Source: Thalassotalea loyana
Lineage (GTDB): Bacteria > Pseudomonadota > Gammaproteobacteria > Enterobacterales > Alteromonadaceae
Reading direction: 5' to 3'
Assembly: GCF_030161435.1 (NCBI RefSeq)
Contig: NZ_BSSV01000001.1
Coordinates: forward strand, 1,094,872-1,158,871
DNA length: 64,000 nt
The translations under genes were made by a program, and so were the position numbers. The notes beneath the pieces are model-generated. The model was not told the DNA's origin. It worked only from the letters and a program-made list of their open reading frames with translations, and ran no database searches. Of this stretch, positions 1 through 8,492 are shown one piece after another; the first letter of the stretch is position 1; every line of letters begins with the position of its first letter.

Positions 1-606
1 CGCCAGCAGACGAAAAATCTGTCCTTGATTGCGGCTCTCCATTGCAGCAGTTGGCTCATCGGCAATCAATAAAATAGGCTTTTTAGCTAACGCTATCGCA
101 ATCATTACACGTTGGCAAAGTGCCTCAGTAAGTTCATGAGGGTAACTCGAGGTACAGATCTCGTGGTGTTTAATCCCCACTTTGTGAAGCAATATAATGG
201 CTTCTGCTTTCCTAGCTTTACGACGCTGCCAAAAACCACCTTCAAGTGATGATGGATCGATTGCTTCTTCAACTTGTTCGCCAATCGTTGTTGTTGGATC
301 CAAGCTAGACATAGGTTCCTGAAAAATCATGGCGACATCTTTAGCGATTATTGCCTTTCGTTCATCAGGGGCTAAGTTCATTAGATCTTTGCCACGCCAA
401 TGAAAACGGTCGGCAGACACCGTCCACTTATCATCTAATACGCCCATTATCGCTTGAGCAAGTAGTGACTTTCCTGAGCCCGATTCGCCAACTAGGCCTC
501 TAACTTCACCTTCTTTCATTGCTAGTGAAACGCGATCAACGGCAAGAATATCCGTGTCATTGGATCTTAATGAGATTGATAGATTTCTAATATCAAATAA
601 GTTCAT
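1..606 (-). CDS. sapD: SapD-type ABC transporter ATP-binding protein (3' end cut by window edge)
   Basis: ATPase subunit of the SapABCDF peptide importer, energising uptake through SapB and SapC at the inner membrane. The first 202 codons are visible, starting MNLFDIRNLS at an ATG that overlaps the sapC stop by one base. A Walker A motif (GESGSGKS) lies near residue 40 and a Walker B (ILLIADEPTAAME) near residue 185. The signature motif is not LSGGQ: the sequence before Walker B reads HELTEALCQRVMIAIAL, the degenerate form also found in E. coli SapD. The frame stays open to base 1, so the C-terminal third lies outside the window. Fifth gene of the pspF-sapABCD run; sapF, if present, is out of view. 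Confidence 0.9.
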   Translation of the reverse strand, partial: MNLFDIRNLSISLRSNDTDILAVDRVSLAMKEGEVRGLVGESGSGKSLLAQAIMGVLDDKWTVSADRFHWRGKDLMNLAPDERKAIIAKDVAMIFQEPMSSLDPTTTIGEQVEEAIDPSSLEGGFWQRRKARKAEAIILLHKVGIKHHEICTSSYPHELTEALCQRVMIAIALAKKPILLIADEPTAAMESRNQGQIFRLLA

Positions 607-1499
607 TACTTTTCTTTAACCTCTTTAATTGCGTGTCGAATGCCTTCACCTACGAGGTTAGTTATCAGTACTGCTATGAAAATGGCCATTCCTGGAAAAT
701 AAATGGTCCATGGTGCAATGTAAAACAAGTCGATACCATCTGACAGCATAGCGCCCCATTCAGGCATTGGGATAGGTGCACCTAATCCAAGGAACCCGAG
801 CGCAGCAATATCTATGATTGCAGCAGACTGTGCGAATGTTGCTTGGGTAACAATTTTTTCTAGGATATTCGGAAAAATAGAATACGTAAGTATTCTAAAA
901 TTATTTGCACCATCTAACTTAGATGCCAAGACATAGTCTTTCTTATATTCTTCTTTTATTGCGTTACGGGTAACGTGAACAAACTGTGGAATGAGCACCA
1001 TAACAATTGCCCAAAGGGTATTCTCAATACCTGGGCCAAGTAATGCGACGATGATGATGGCGAGCAAAAGAGATGGAATCGACAAAACTACATCAAGGAT
1101 ATGGTTTAATACACTCGACTTAACGCCTTTGGTTAAGGCTGAAAAAGACCCAATAACGACGCCAATAACTAATGAAAGGACGACGACAACGAAACTGAGA
1201 CCAAAGGTGAGCGATGCACCATGCAGCAGTCTAGATAAAATATCTCGGCCTAATTGATCGGTTCCTAAAAGGAAACTAACATCGCCATTTTTGTCCCAAG
1301 AAGGAGGCATTAATAGACTGTCAATGTGACTTTCAGTCGGCGAATAGGGAGCCAACAATGGAGAGAAAATAGCAATCAAGACAAGTATTAAAAAACTGAC
1401 AAAAGCGACGTTTACGATAGATTGCTTTCGAAACTCTAGCCAAAACTGAACAACGGGTGATGGAAACTCTTCTTCTTGGTAAATCTTATCACGAGCCAT
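606..1499 (-). CDS. sapC: SapC, peptide ABC transporter permease
   Basis: Inner-membrane permease of the Sap/Dpp/Opp class, 297 residues. One N-terminal helix (about 30-50) precedes a periplasmic loop with the DppC-like LGTDQLGRDILSR motif, followed by the binding-protein-dependent transport domain. The cytoplasmic EAA loop is visible as ASKLDGANNFRI, the coupling site for SapD/SapF. It overlaps sapB by 11 bp upstream and touches sapD downstream, so translation is probably coupled. The substrate cannot be read from the sequence. In enterobacteria Sap proteins are linked to antimicrobial-peptide resistance, peptide or putrescine handling, and potassium uptake. Confidence 0.92.
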   Translation of the reverse strand: MARDKIYQEEEFPSPVVQFWLEFRKQSIVNVAFVSFLILVLIAIFSPLLAPYSPTESHIDSLLMPPSWDKNGDVSFLLGTDQLGRDILSRLLHGASLTFGLSFVVVVLSLVIGVVIGSFSALTKGVKSSVLNHILDVVLSIPSLLLAIIIVALLGPGIENTLWAIVMVLIPQFVHVTRNAIKEEYKKDYVLASKLDGANNFRILTYSIFPNILEKIVTQATFAQSAAIIDIAALGFLGLGAPIPMPEWGAMLSDGIDLFYIAPWTIYFPGMAIFIAVLITNLVGEGIRHAIKEVKEK

Positions 1500-2517
1500 G
1501 CTTTTTACCTCGTGCTAGTGGGTTTAACGCTGCATATAAAAAGTCGATAAAAATATGCACAACGAAGATGAAACTTGAAAGAATAAGCAGCCCTACCTGA
1601 ATCGCCGTATAATCACGCTGATAGATGCTTTCTATCAACCATCTGCCAATCCCCGGCCAACTGAATATAACCTCGGTAATCATCGCTATAGTAATTAAGT
1701 TGGCAAATTGAAGACCTATATGTCTCACAATCATGATAAGTGCATTTCGAATAGCATGTGAATAAACAACTTGGCTAAAGCTCAAGCCCTTTGCTTTCGC
1801 CGCTCGAATATAAGGTGTCTCAAGTACTTCTAACATTGCTGTTCTAGCTAACCTGATAAACATTGTTGCTGGTGCGAGCGCGATAACGGCTGCAGGTAAT
1901 ATTAAATGACTAGTCGCATCCGAAAAGGCTTGCCACTTATAGGCGCTGTCACTTAGTAATATATCGATAATTAAAATGCCATATTGGCTTTCTATTTCAT
2001 ATACAGGGCTGAGTTGACCTGCCGTCGGGAACCAACCTAACTCGATTGATAAGAATTGTATGGCCATTAAGCCGACCCAGAATACAGGCAAGGAGTAACC
2101 AACCATGGCTATCGATAGGATAACGTTGTCCGTATTCTTACGGTGTCTAATTGCACCGATAAACCCAAGTGGAATACCGATAATCATCGCAATAAACAAT
2201 GCGACTAGACTCAGTTCTATCGTTGCCGGAATCAGACTAATGATAGTGTCTGCAAGTGGTAATCCCGTTACCATGGATACGCCATAGTCACCACTGAATA
2301 TTTTTCCAACGTAAGTAAAATATTGAGAAACAATACCACTGTCTTTGCCGTAACTAGCAGCCAGTTCTTCAAGACGCTCTTGATTTGCCGTAACTTCACC
2401 ACTTATATTGATAAGCGAATCGCCTGGGAACATAAATGACAAGCTAAACGACAAAACAGTCAACAGAAAAATGGTAAAAACAAATAGGTTTAATCGACGA
2501 AGGGTAAAAATCAGCAT
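1489..2517 (-). CDS. sapB: SapB, peptide ABC transporter permease
   Basis: Second inner-membrane permease of the Sap importer, 342 residues. The N-terminus (MLIFTLRRLNLFVFTIFLLT) is the usual first helix of DppB/OppB-like permeases. The EAA loop appears as AAKAKGLSFSQVV near residue 240, and the C-terminal helix precedes a short basic tail. The start overlaps the sapA stop by one base and the end overlaps sapC by 11 bp, so the genes are almost certainly one transcript. Confidence 0.92.
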   Translation of the reverse strand: MLIFTLRRLNLFVFTIFLLTVLSFSLSFMFPGDSLINISGEVTANQERLEELAASYGKDSGIVSQYFTYVGKIFSGDYGVSMVTGLPLADTIISLIPATIELSLVALFIAMIIGIPLGFIGAIRHRKNTDNVILSIAMVGYSLPVFWVGLMAIQFLSIELGWFPTAGQLSPVYEIESQYGILIIDILLSDSAYKWQAFSDATSHLILPAAVIALAPATMFIRLARTAMLEVLETPYIRAAKAKGLSFSQVVYSHAIRNALIMIVRHIGLQFANLITIAMITEVIFSWPGIGRWLIESIYQRDYTAIQVGLLILSSFIFVVHIFIDFLYAALNPLARGKKHGS

Positions 2518-4163
2518 TATTTGTCACCCGAATCGTTTTTATGCACTCGGCTCAGGTTAATACCACCAAACGAATCTAGACTTTTGCCGGTAATATAATT
2601 TGCTTTTGCTTGATATCGCTTTGAGTGAGCGATAGGCAATAATGGAATTTCTTCTTTAACTATCGCCATTGCTTGTCTGTAGAATGCTTTGCGCTGCACT
2701 GGGTTTGTCGTCAATAATGCGTCACTTAAGATATCGTCAAAATCTTGGTTACACCAAAATGCTCGGTTAGATCCTGTTTCTGCAGAAGCACAACTTAATA
2801 ATGGTGAGAAGAAGTTATCTGGATCTGGGTGATCAGCAGACCAACCAAGTAACACGCTTTGATGTTCACCTCTGGATAACTTACGTAAAAAAGTAACCCA
2901 CTCATAGCTGACAATATTGACGCGAATGCCAATCTGCTGTAAATCAGATTGAATTAACTTAGCCATGGTTAATGCATCGGGGTTATATGCCCTTTGAACA
3001 GGCATAGCCCATACATCAATAGTTAAACCTTCAGTATACCCCGCTTCAATTAATAGTGCTCTCGCCAGGTCAGGATTATAATGATGTTCGGTTAATGATG
3101 TGTCATAAGCCCAAGATGTTTGTGGCAATACGGATTTTGCTTGCTCTGCACGCCCGAAGTATACAGCGTCAATAATAGCTTTCTTGTTAACTGCATGAGC
3201 GACGGCTTTTCTTACAAGTTTGTTGTCAAAAGGAGGTTTTGCTGTATTAAATCCTAAATATGCTACATTTAGTGAAGTTACAGACTCTAGAGTGACATCT
3301 GGAAATTCTTCAATTTTCTTGTGTGCAATTGGGTACGCAACGATATCACACTCGCCTGCCAATAACTTCGCCAAACGACCAGAGTTGTTGGTTGTTATGT
3401 CAAACACAACCTGCTTAGCATCATTAGTTTTTTGCCAATAATCCTCATGCTTATAGTAGCGAATAATTGAACCTGTACGATACTCCTGAAACTTATAAGG
3501 ACCGGTGCCGATAGGCAATTGATCTATTAGCTTTTCGTCACCTGTTTTGCTCAATTGGTCGGCATATTCTTTTGATAGAATGACAGCATAGGTTGACGCC
3601 ATATGTGCGAGAAATGAAGCATCTTGATAATTTAAACTGATACGTACCGTATGCTCATTTATTTTTTCTATTTTGTTTACTAAACCAGCAAAGTTAACGT
3701 TTTGAAAGTATGGAAAAGTGCCTGCCGCGGCTTGGTAATATATATTGTTAGGATCGAGAATACGATTAAAGCTAAATAAAACGTCATCGGCATTTAAGTT
3801 ACGGGTAGGTGTAAAATAACCCGTTTGGTGGAATTTAATATCTTTACGTAAGTAAAAGGTAACCTTTTTCCCGTCACGAGTGACGTGCCAAGATTTAGCA
3901 ATTGAAGGAATTATTGAATTATCATCACTATTAAAAGCAATGAGTCGGTTATATAGCTGGTTCGCAACTGCATCTACTGTTGTACCTGAAGTTACTGTCT
4001 GAGGGTTGAAGCTTTCAGGGCTCCCTTCAGAGCAATAAATGATACTTTTTTCACGCAACGATTCGTCTTCGTCGTTATTACAACCAGACAGTAAAAGTGT
4101 CGTAGCGGCGATAGCCCCAGTTAAACAATATTGAAACTTGAATAACGCTCTAATCTTCTTCAT
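2517..4163 (-). CDS. sapA: SapA, peptide-binding lipoprotein of the Sap transporter
   Basis: Solute-binding protein family 5 (SBP_bac_5), 548 residues, closely resembling E. coli SapA in blocks such as FNPQTVTSG, LPIGTGPYKFQEYR, NVAYLGFNTAKPP and LLSCASAETGSN. The N-terminus ends in a lipobox, LLSGC, with Cys28 as lipidation site, so it is probably a membrane-anchored periplasmic lipoprotein; E. coli SapA has an ordinary signal peptide. It should capture peptides and deliver them to SapBC. It overlaps the pspF end by 14 bp, so sapA is probably read from the pspF transcript. Confidence 0.9.
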   Translation of the reverse strand: MKKIRALFKFQYCLTGAIAATTLLLSGCNNDEDESLREKSIIYCSEGSPESFNPQTVTSGTTVDAVANQLYNRLIAFNSDDNSIIPSIAKSWHVTRDGKKVTFYLRKDIKFHQTGYFTPTRNLNADDVLFSFNRILDPNNIYYQAAAGTFPYFQNVNFAGLVNKIEKINEHTVRISLNYQDASFLAHMASTYAVILSKEYADQLSKTGDEKLIDQLPIGTGPYKFQEYRTGSIIRYYKHEDYWQKTNDAKQVVFDITTNNSGRLAKLLAGECDIVAYPIAHKKIEEFPDVTLESVTSLNVAYLGFNTAKPPFDNKLVRKAVAHAVNKKAIIDAVYFGRAEQAKSVLPQTSWAYDTSLTEHHYNPDLARALLIEAGYTEGLTIDVWAMPVQRAYNPDALTMAKLIQSDLQQIGIRVNIVSYEWVTFLRKLSRGEHQSVLLGWSADHPDPDNFFSPLLSCASAETGSNRAFWCNQDFDDILSDALLTTNPVQRKAFYRQAMAIVKEEIPLLPIAHSKRYQAKANYITGKSLDSFGGINLSRVHKNDSGDK

Positions 4164-5247
4164 TCATATTACCATCGAGTAAGTTGTATTTTTTCAAATA
4201 CCCTCGAAGTTGATGATAAGTTAACTCAAGTGCTTCTGCTGTTTTTTTCTGATTAAATTGATTAGCAGCCAACGCTGAGTTAATCAACTGAATTTCATGC
4301 TCTTGAGATAGTTTTTTCAATGATACTGGAAACTTATAATCTTGTGGAGCACTTTGTGTAACTTGGGTAACCGGTGCCTCTGGTTGAGTGGTCGGTTGAA
4401 CGTTTTGTGCCGACTCCTGCGATTGGCTAACTCGGTCATGCGTTTTCACCCGAGAAGTTGGGCGATAAGGCGATTCAAACGGATCAATCACTAACTCATG
4501 TACTGGCAAATGAGGATTGTTACAACGGTAAACACTGCGTTCAACAACATTTTTTAATTCACGAATATTACCTGGCCAGTCGTATTCAAGCATCATTTTG
4601 CGTGCTTTTTCAGTAAAACCGCTAAATAATTCAAATTCCAGTTCTCGTGCCATATTGATTGCAAAATGTTCGGCTAATACCATAATGTCGTCTGGACGCT
4701 CTCTTAGCGGAGGTAGCGTGATTACATCAAAAGCGAGCCTATCGAGTAAATCAGCACGAAACTCACCTTTGTCCGCTAAAGTCGGTAAATCTTCGTTAGT
4801 CGCAGCAATTAATCGACAATCTGTTTTCAAGGTTCTTGAACCGCCAACGCGTTCAAATTCGCCGTATTCAACAACGCGTAACAACTTTTCTTGGATGAGA
4901 CCTGATGTGTTAGCAATTTCATCAAGAAATAACGTTCCAAGATGAGCGCGTTCAAATCGACCTTCATGTCGTTTGTTGGCACCAGTAAAAGCGCCACTCT
5001 CGTAACCGAACAGCTCACTTTCTAGTAAATTTTCATTTAATGCAGCACAATTGAGCTTTAAATAGTTTTGCTCCCAACGTTTAGATAGGTAGTGTAAACG
5101 GGCTGCAATAAGCTCTTTACCAGTCCCTCGTTCCCCAATGATTAATACAGGTTTGCTCAACGGAGCAATTTGAGAAATTTGCTCTAATACTTCGAGAAAA
5201 CTATTTGATTGACCAATTAAATTATCTTGTTGTTGAAAACGTGCCAT
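4150..5247 (-). CDS. pspF: PspF, sigma54-dependent activator of the phage shock operon
   Basis: Bacterial enhancer-binding protein, 365 residues. It starts directly with the AAA+ domain and has no receiver domain, as known for PspF. Walker A is GERGTGKE (about residue 38), the sigma54-contacting loop is GAFTGA (about 87-92), Walker B is GTLFLDE, and a Fis-type helix-turn-helix (TAEALELTYHQLRGYLKK) ends the protein. A Gln/Pro/Thr-rich linker (about 270-305) makes it longer than E. coli PspF. In the known system PspA holds PspF inactive until membrane stress. It is divergent from pspABC across 195 bp that carry candidate PspF sites, and heads the sap genes. Confidence 0.93.
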   Translation of the reverse strand: MARFQQQDNLIGQSNSFLEVLEQISQIAPLSKPVLIIGERGTGKELIAARLHYLSKRWEQNYLKLNCAALNENLLESELFGYESGAFTGANKRHEGRFERAHLGTLFLDEIANTSGLIQEKLLRVVEYGEFERVGGSRTLKTDCRLIAATNEDLPTLADKGEFRADLLDRLAFDVITLPPLRERPDDIMVLAEHFAINMARELEFELFSGFTEKARKMMLEYDWPGNIRELKNVVERSVYRCNNPHLPVHELVIDPFESPYRPTSRVKTHDRVSQSQESAQNVQPTTQPEAPVTQVTQSAPQDYKFPVSLKKLSQEHEIQLINSALAANQFNQKKTAEALELTYHQLRGYLKKYNLLDGNMNEED

Positions 5248-5274
5248 CCTAGAACCTAATTATTGGTTTTTTTA

Positions 5275-5302
5275 ACTAACAGTTAGTCTATTTGATTAAT
5301 CA
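5275..5302. promoter_or_regulatory. Two adjacent palindromes, candidate PspF upstream activating sites
   Basis: Two perfect dyads lie side by side in the pspF-pspA gap: ACTAAC-A-GTTAGT (5275-5287) and TGATTAATCA (5293-5302). Their centres are about 17 bp apart and about 120 and 105 bp before the predicted pspA start, which matches the spacing of the paired PspF sites in E. coli. Binding there could also repress pspF. The position is seen; the binding is inferred. Confidence 0.5.
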
Positions 5303-5375
5303 GATATAATGAAGAGTTTTTTAAAATAAAGTTAAAATTCTTTTAAAACAGTAATTTAGGGTTGGTTTTTAATGT

Positions 5376-5390
5376 TGGCGCAGAATCTGT
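5376..5390 (+). promoter_or_regulatory. Sigma54 (-24/-12) promoter of pspABC
   Basis: TGGCGC-N5-CTGT fits the sigma54 consensus TGGCAC-N5-TTGC with correct GG-to-G spacing. As I recall, the E. coli pspA promoter also has GT rather than GC in the -12 element. Transcription would start near 5402, leaving a leader of about 40 nt with a GAGGAAG ribosome site before pspA. Confidence 0.7.
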
Positions 5391-5442
5391 ATGTAAGTTG
5401 GCAAGCGTAAAATTAACAGATTGAAAAGTAGAGGAAGTCATT

Positions 5443-6111
5443 ATGGGTATTTTTTCACGTTTTACTGACATCATTAATGCTAATATCAATAACTTATTAG
5501 ATAAAGCAGAAGATCCGGCGAAAATGGTGCGTCTTATTATCCAAGAAATGGAAGACACACTTGTAGAAGTAAGATCTTCATCAGCAAAAACACTTGCTGA
5601 CAAAAAAGACTTACAACGTCAAATTACAAGATTCCAGCGCGATGCCGAGCAATGGCAAGAAAAAGCTGAGTTAGCGTTAAGCAAAGAAAGAGACGATTTA
5701 GCACGTGCAGCGCTAGTTGAAAAGAACAAGTGTAATGAAGCTGCGCAAGCGATGAGTGAAGAGCTAGAACATGTTGATGAGCACATGGCGAAATTGCAAG
5801 ATGAAATCACACAATTGCAAGAGAAATTAGCTGATGCAAAAGCTCGTCAAAAAGCAATTATTATGCGAGAAAAGACTGCTAGTTCACGCTTGAAAGTGAA
5901 AAGCAAGATCGACAGCGATAAAGTGAATGATGCATTAAGCCGATTTGATCGCTATGAGCGCAAAATTGATGATATTGAAGCACAAGTTGAATCTTATGAT
6001 CTAGGTGCCAAGTCATTAGCTGATGAAATTGCGGATTTAGAGTCAGCCGAACAAGTTGACGATGAATTAGCAGAATTAAAAGCTAAAATGAAAAAGTCTG
6101 ACAAGTCTTAA
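5443..6111 (+). CDS. pspA: PspA, phage shock protein A
   Basis: Peripheral inner-membrane coiled-coil protein of the PspA/IM30/ESCRT-III family, 222 residues as in E. coli. The N-terminal amphipathic helix (MGIFSRFTDIINANIN) should bind stressed membrane, and the rest is almost wholly charged heptad-rich helix. In the known system it stabilises membranes and restrains PspF. GAGGAAG lies 5 bp before the ATG. First gene of pspABC, behind a sigma54 promoter. Confidence 0.96.
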   Translation: MGIFSRFTDIINANINNLLDKAEDPAKMVRLIIQEMEDTLVEVRSSSAKTLADKKDLQRQITRFQRDAEQWQEKAELALSKERDDLARAALVEKNKCNEAAQAMSEELEHVDEHMAKLQDEITQLQEKLADAKARQKAIIMREKTASSRLKVKSKIDSDKVNDALSRFDRYERKIDDIEAQVESYDLGAKSLADEIADLESAEQVDDELAELKAKMKKSDKS

Positions 6112-6136
6112 TTAACACTTACATAAGGAGAACAAC

Positions 6137-6370
6137 ATGGAAGAGATCATCATGGCCCCGGTTATCATCTTTATGGTTATAGTGGCACCAATTTGGTTGA
6201 TACTACATTACCGAAGCAAACGTCAGATGAGCCAGGGATTAAGCGAGGAAGAATATCAGCAGTTACAAGATTTATCTGAAATGGCTGATAGTATGGCAGA
6301 ACGCATCCATACGCTAGAAGCGATATTAGATGCTGAAACCCCTGAATGGAGAAACAAACATGGCAAGTAA
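6137..6370 (+). CDS. pspB: PspB, phage shock membrane protein B
   Basis: 77-residue inner-membrane protein: one N-terminal transmembrane helix (about 6-24, ending LHYRSKR) and a cytoplasmic helical tail (SEEEYQQLQDLSEMADSMAE). With PspC it is thought to sense membrane damage and pull PspA away from PspF. An AAGGAG ribosome site precedes the ATG. Its last 11 bases overlap pspC. Confidence 0.93.
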   Translation: MEEIIMAPVIIFMVIVAPIWLILHYRSKRQMSQGLSEEEYQQLQDLSEMADSMAERIHTLEAILDAETPEWRNKHGK

Positions 6371-6806
6371 ACGCAAAGGTGAACTATTTCGTGACCCTAA
6401 AAACGGTAAGATAGCTGGTGTTTGTGCAGGGATTGCAGATTACTTTGGCTGGGAAACTTGGTTAGTGCGTATCTTTGCAGTTTCAGGAGTCTTATTAGGT
6501 GCAGGTTGGATTATTCTTATTTACATTGCTGGTTGGTTTATTTTAGATAAGAAGCCGGCTCAGCTTGTAAATAAATTTGAAACAAACAATGCGGCAAATG
6601 CAAATACAGTTGAGCAGCCTACAGATGACATTTTAGATGAGTCAATTAAAGTGAAAACTCGTATTTGGCAAGCAGGTGAACCACCAAGACAAGCGTTTTA
6701 CGATATTCGTAAGAAGTATAGAAAGCTTGAAGGACAGCTGAGAACCATTGAAGAGTATGTTACTTCACCACAATTTACAGTAAGCCGAGAAATCAATAAG
6801 CTGTAA
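6360..6806 (+). CDS. pspC: PspC, phage shock membrane protein C
   Basis: PspC-domain inner-membrane protein, 148 residues from the ATG inside the end of pspB (MASKRKGELFRDPKNGK). A longer frame from 6330 is open, but only the 6360 start has a fitting TGGAG and begins where the PspC domain normally does. The domain is visible as GKIAGVCAGIADYFGWETW, with a following membrane segment (about 45-65) and a polar C-terminal tail. Partner of PspB in stress signalling; last gene before a strong terminator. Confidence 0.92.
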   Translation: MASKRKGELFRDPKNGKIAGVCAGIADYFGWETWLVRIFAVSGVLLGAGWIILIYIAGWFILDKKPAQLVNKFETNNAANANTVEQPTDDILDESIKVKTRIWQAGEPPRQAFYDIRKKYRKLEGQLRTIEEYVTSPQFTVSREINKL

Positions 6807-6823
6807 TTAAAAAAAGCTATAAA

Positions 6824-6853
6824 AGAAAGCGACTTAGGTCGCTTTCTTTTTTT
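6824..6853 (+). terminator. Rho-independent terminator of pspABC
   Basis: Perfect 10-bp stem AGAAAGCGAC / GTCGCTTTCT with a TTAG loop, followed by a T-run. It ends the psp operon and separates it from ycjXF. Confidence 0.9.
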
Positions 6854-7058
6854 CTAACCGGGCCTTACCTACTATCTTCGAGGCCAAAAACTAGCTAGTA
6901 TTGGAGGCATAATTCATTCAGGATTGTTAAGGGTAAATCGAACTTGTGTTTTATTTTCAGCTTCACCAATGAGTCAGAAAGGTGGTAGGTTGATTAGTCA
7001 GAAAATCATGTTTGATAACGATTAACAGATCCTAGTTTTGCAAATGAAATTTGAAGTA

Positions 7059-8492
7059 ATGAATAAAGCATCGATAGAAAAAAATTTGTTAAAGCTCAAA
7101 GGAAAAGCAGATGAGCTATTGCATCGTTCATTTGACCAACAAGTGAATGTTGCCGTGACCGGTTTAAGTCGTTCAGGTAAAACAGCGTTTATCACCTCTT
7201 TGGTTAATCAACTTATTAGTGAGAACCATCAATCTGAGCTTGCATTCTTTAGCCCAATCGCGCAACAAAGGTTTATTGCAGCCAAGCGTGTACCTCAACA
7301 GCATAATTTAGTGCCTCGATTTACTTATGACGAAGGAATCGATAGTTTGAGTCATACACCACCGTCTTGGCCTGAGCCAACGAAAACGATTAGTGAGTTG
7401 AGACTTGCCGTTCGCTATCAACCCAATAACTCTTTGTTAAAACTAGCGACAGATGTCGTTACCATGTATATCGACTTTACTGATTATCCAGGAGAGTGGT
7501 TATTAGATCTGCCGATGTTGAATCAGACTTATGAAGAATGGTCTGAACAAACGATGAGTTTGTTAACAAAAGAGCCTCGATTGTCCGCTGCTAGTGGGTT
7601 TATTGATGAAGTAAATGCGCTTGATCCATTTGCTCCTATGGACGAACAAAAACTAGCTGAATTAGCAACTCAGTACACAGACTTGTTACATACCTTTAGA
7701 AATGAGCTGGGCTTATCAGTTATCCAGCCTGGCCGATTTATTCTTCCTGGCGATTTAGCCGGTGCGCCTATACTTCAATTCTTTCCTTTTACTCGATTTG
7801 ACGCAATTGATAAAAATGATTATCAAAATGCCGATAATGAGACAGTCATTGGCACGCTTCGAGCTCGCTTTACTGAATACAAAGCAAATGTCGTGAAAAA
7901 GTTTTATAAAAAATATTTTGTAAATTTTGATCGTCAAATTGTCTTGTGTGACAGCTTAACTGCATTAAATCATGGCAAAGCAAGTTTTGATGACTTGCAA
8001 CTAGCGATTTCAATGATTTTGGAGAGTTTTGATTATGGGAAATCGAGCTTGCTGAAGCGGCTGTTCTCTCCAAAAATAGATAAACTATTATTTGCTGCCA
8101 CCAAGGCAGATCACGTAACACCAGATCAACACGGTAATCTCGTTAAATTGCTCAATAAGATGGTCTATAAAAAGCGACATGAGTTGCATTATCAGTCGGT
8201 AGACGTGAAAACGCTAGCGCTCGCGTCCGTGCGGACAACGGCCGTAGGTAAAAGTAAATACCAAAACAAGGATATTAATGTCCTCAAAGGTAAACGTGCT
8301 GACGACGATAAAGTCATTACTGTTTTTCCCGGTAGTGTGCCAAGTGAAATACCTAACCAAGAACATTGGCAAAATAATCAATACAATTTTATTGAGTTTG
8401 CCCCATATACGCCGTTACAAGAACATCAAGCTTTACCGCATATCCGAATGGACCAAGCACTTGAGTTTTTGTTAGGAGACAAAATGCGATGA
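7059..8492 (+). CDS. ycjX: YcjX family GTP-binding protein
   Basis: P-loop GTPase-like protein of the YcjX (DUF463) family, regulated with the Psp response in enterobacteria. It has Walker A GLSRSGKT and family blocks DYPGEWLLDLPML, IQPGRFILPGD, LFSPKIDKLLFAATKADHV and HIRMDQALEFLLGDK. The C-terminus lines up with E. coli YcjX to the end. In-frame starts exist at TTG 7038, ATG 7044 and ATG 7059, none with a clear ribosome site; 7059 is chosen because it best matches the family's short N-terminus. It overlaps ycjF by 4 bp. Biochemical role poorly known. Confidence 0.9.
   Translation: MNKASIEKNLLKLKGKADELLHRSFDQQVNVAVTGLSRSGKTAFITSLVNQLISENHQSELAFFSPIAQQRFIAAKRVPQQHNLVPRFTYDEGIDSLSHTPPSWPEPTKTISELRLAVRYQPNNSLLKLATDVVTMYIDFTDYPGEWLLDLPMLNQTYEEWSEQTMSLLTKEPRLSAASGFIDEVNALDPFAPMDEQKLAELATQYTDLLHTFRNELGLSVIQPGRFILPGDLAGAPILQFFPFTRFDAIDKNDYQNADNETVIGTLRARFTEYKANVVKKFYKKYFVNFDRQIVLCDSLTALNHGKASFDDLQLAISMILESFDYGKSSLLKRLFSPKIDKLLFAATKADHVTPDQHGNLVKLLNKMVYKKRHELHYQSVDVKTLALASVRTTAVGKSKYQNKDINVLKGKRADDDKVITVFPGSVPSEIPNQEHWQNNQYNFIEFAPYTPLQEHQALPHIRMDQALEFLLGDKMR

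Noticed and set aside
5399..5413. Second TGGCAAG as a sigma54 -24 element before pspA
   Set aside because: No GC or GT at the required -12 distance; the element at 5376 fits better.
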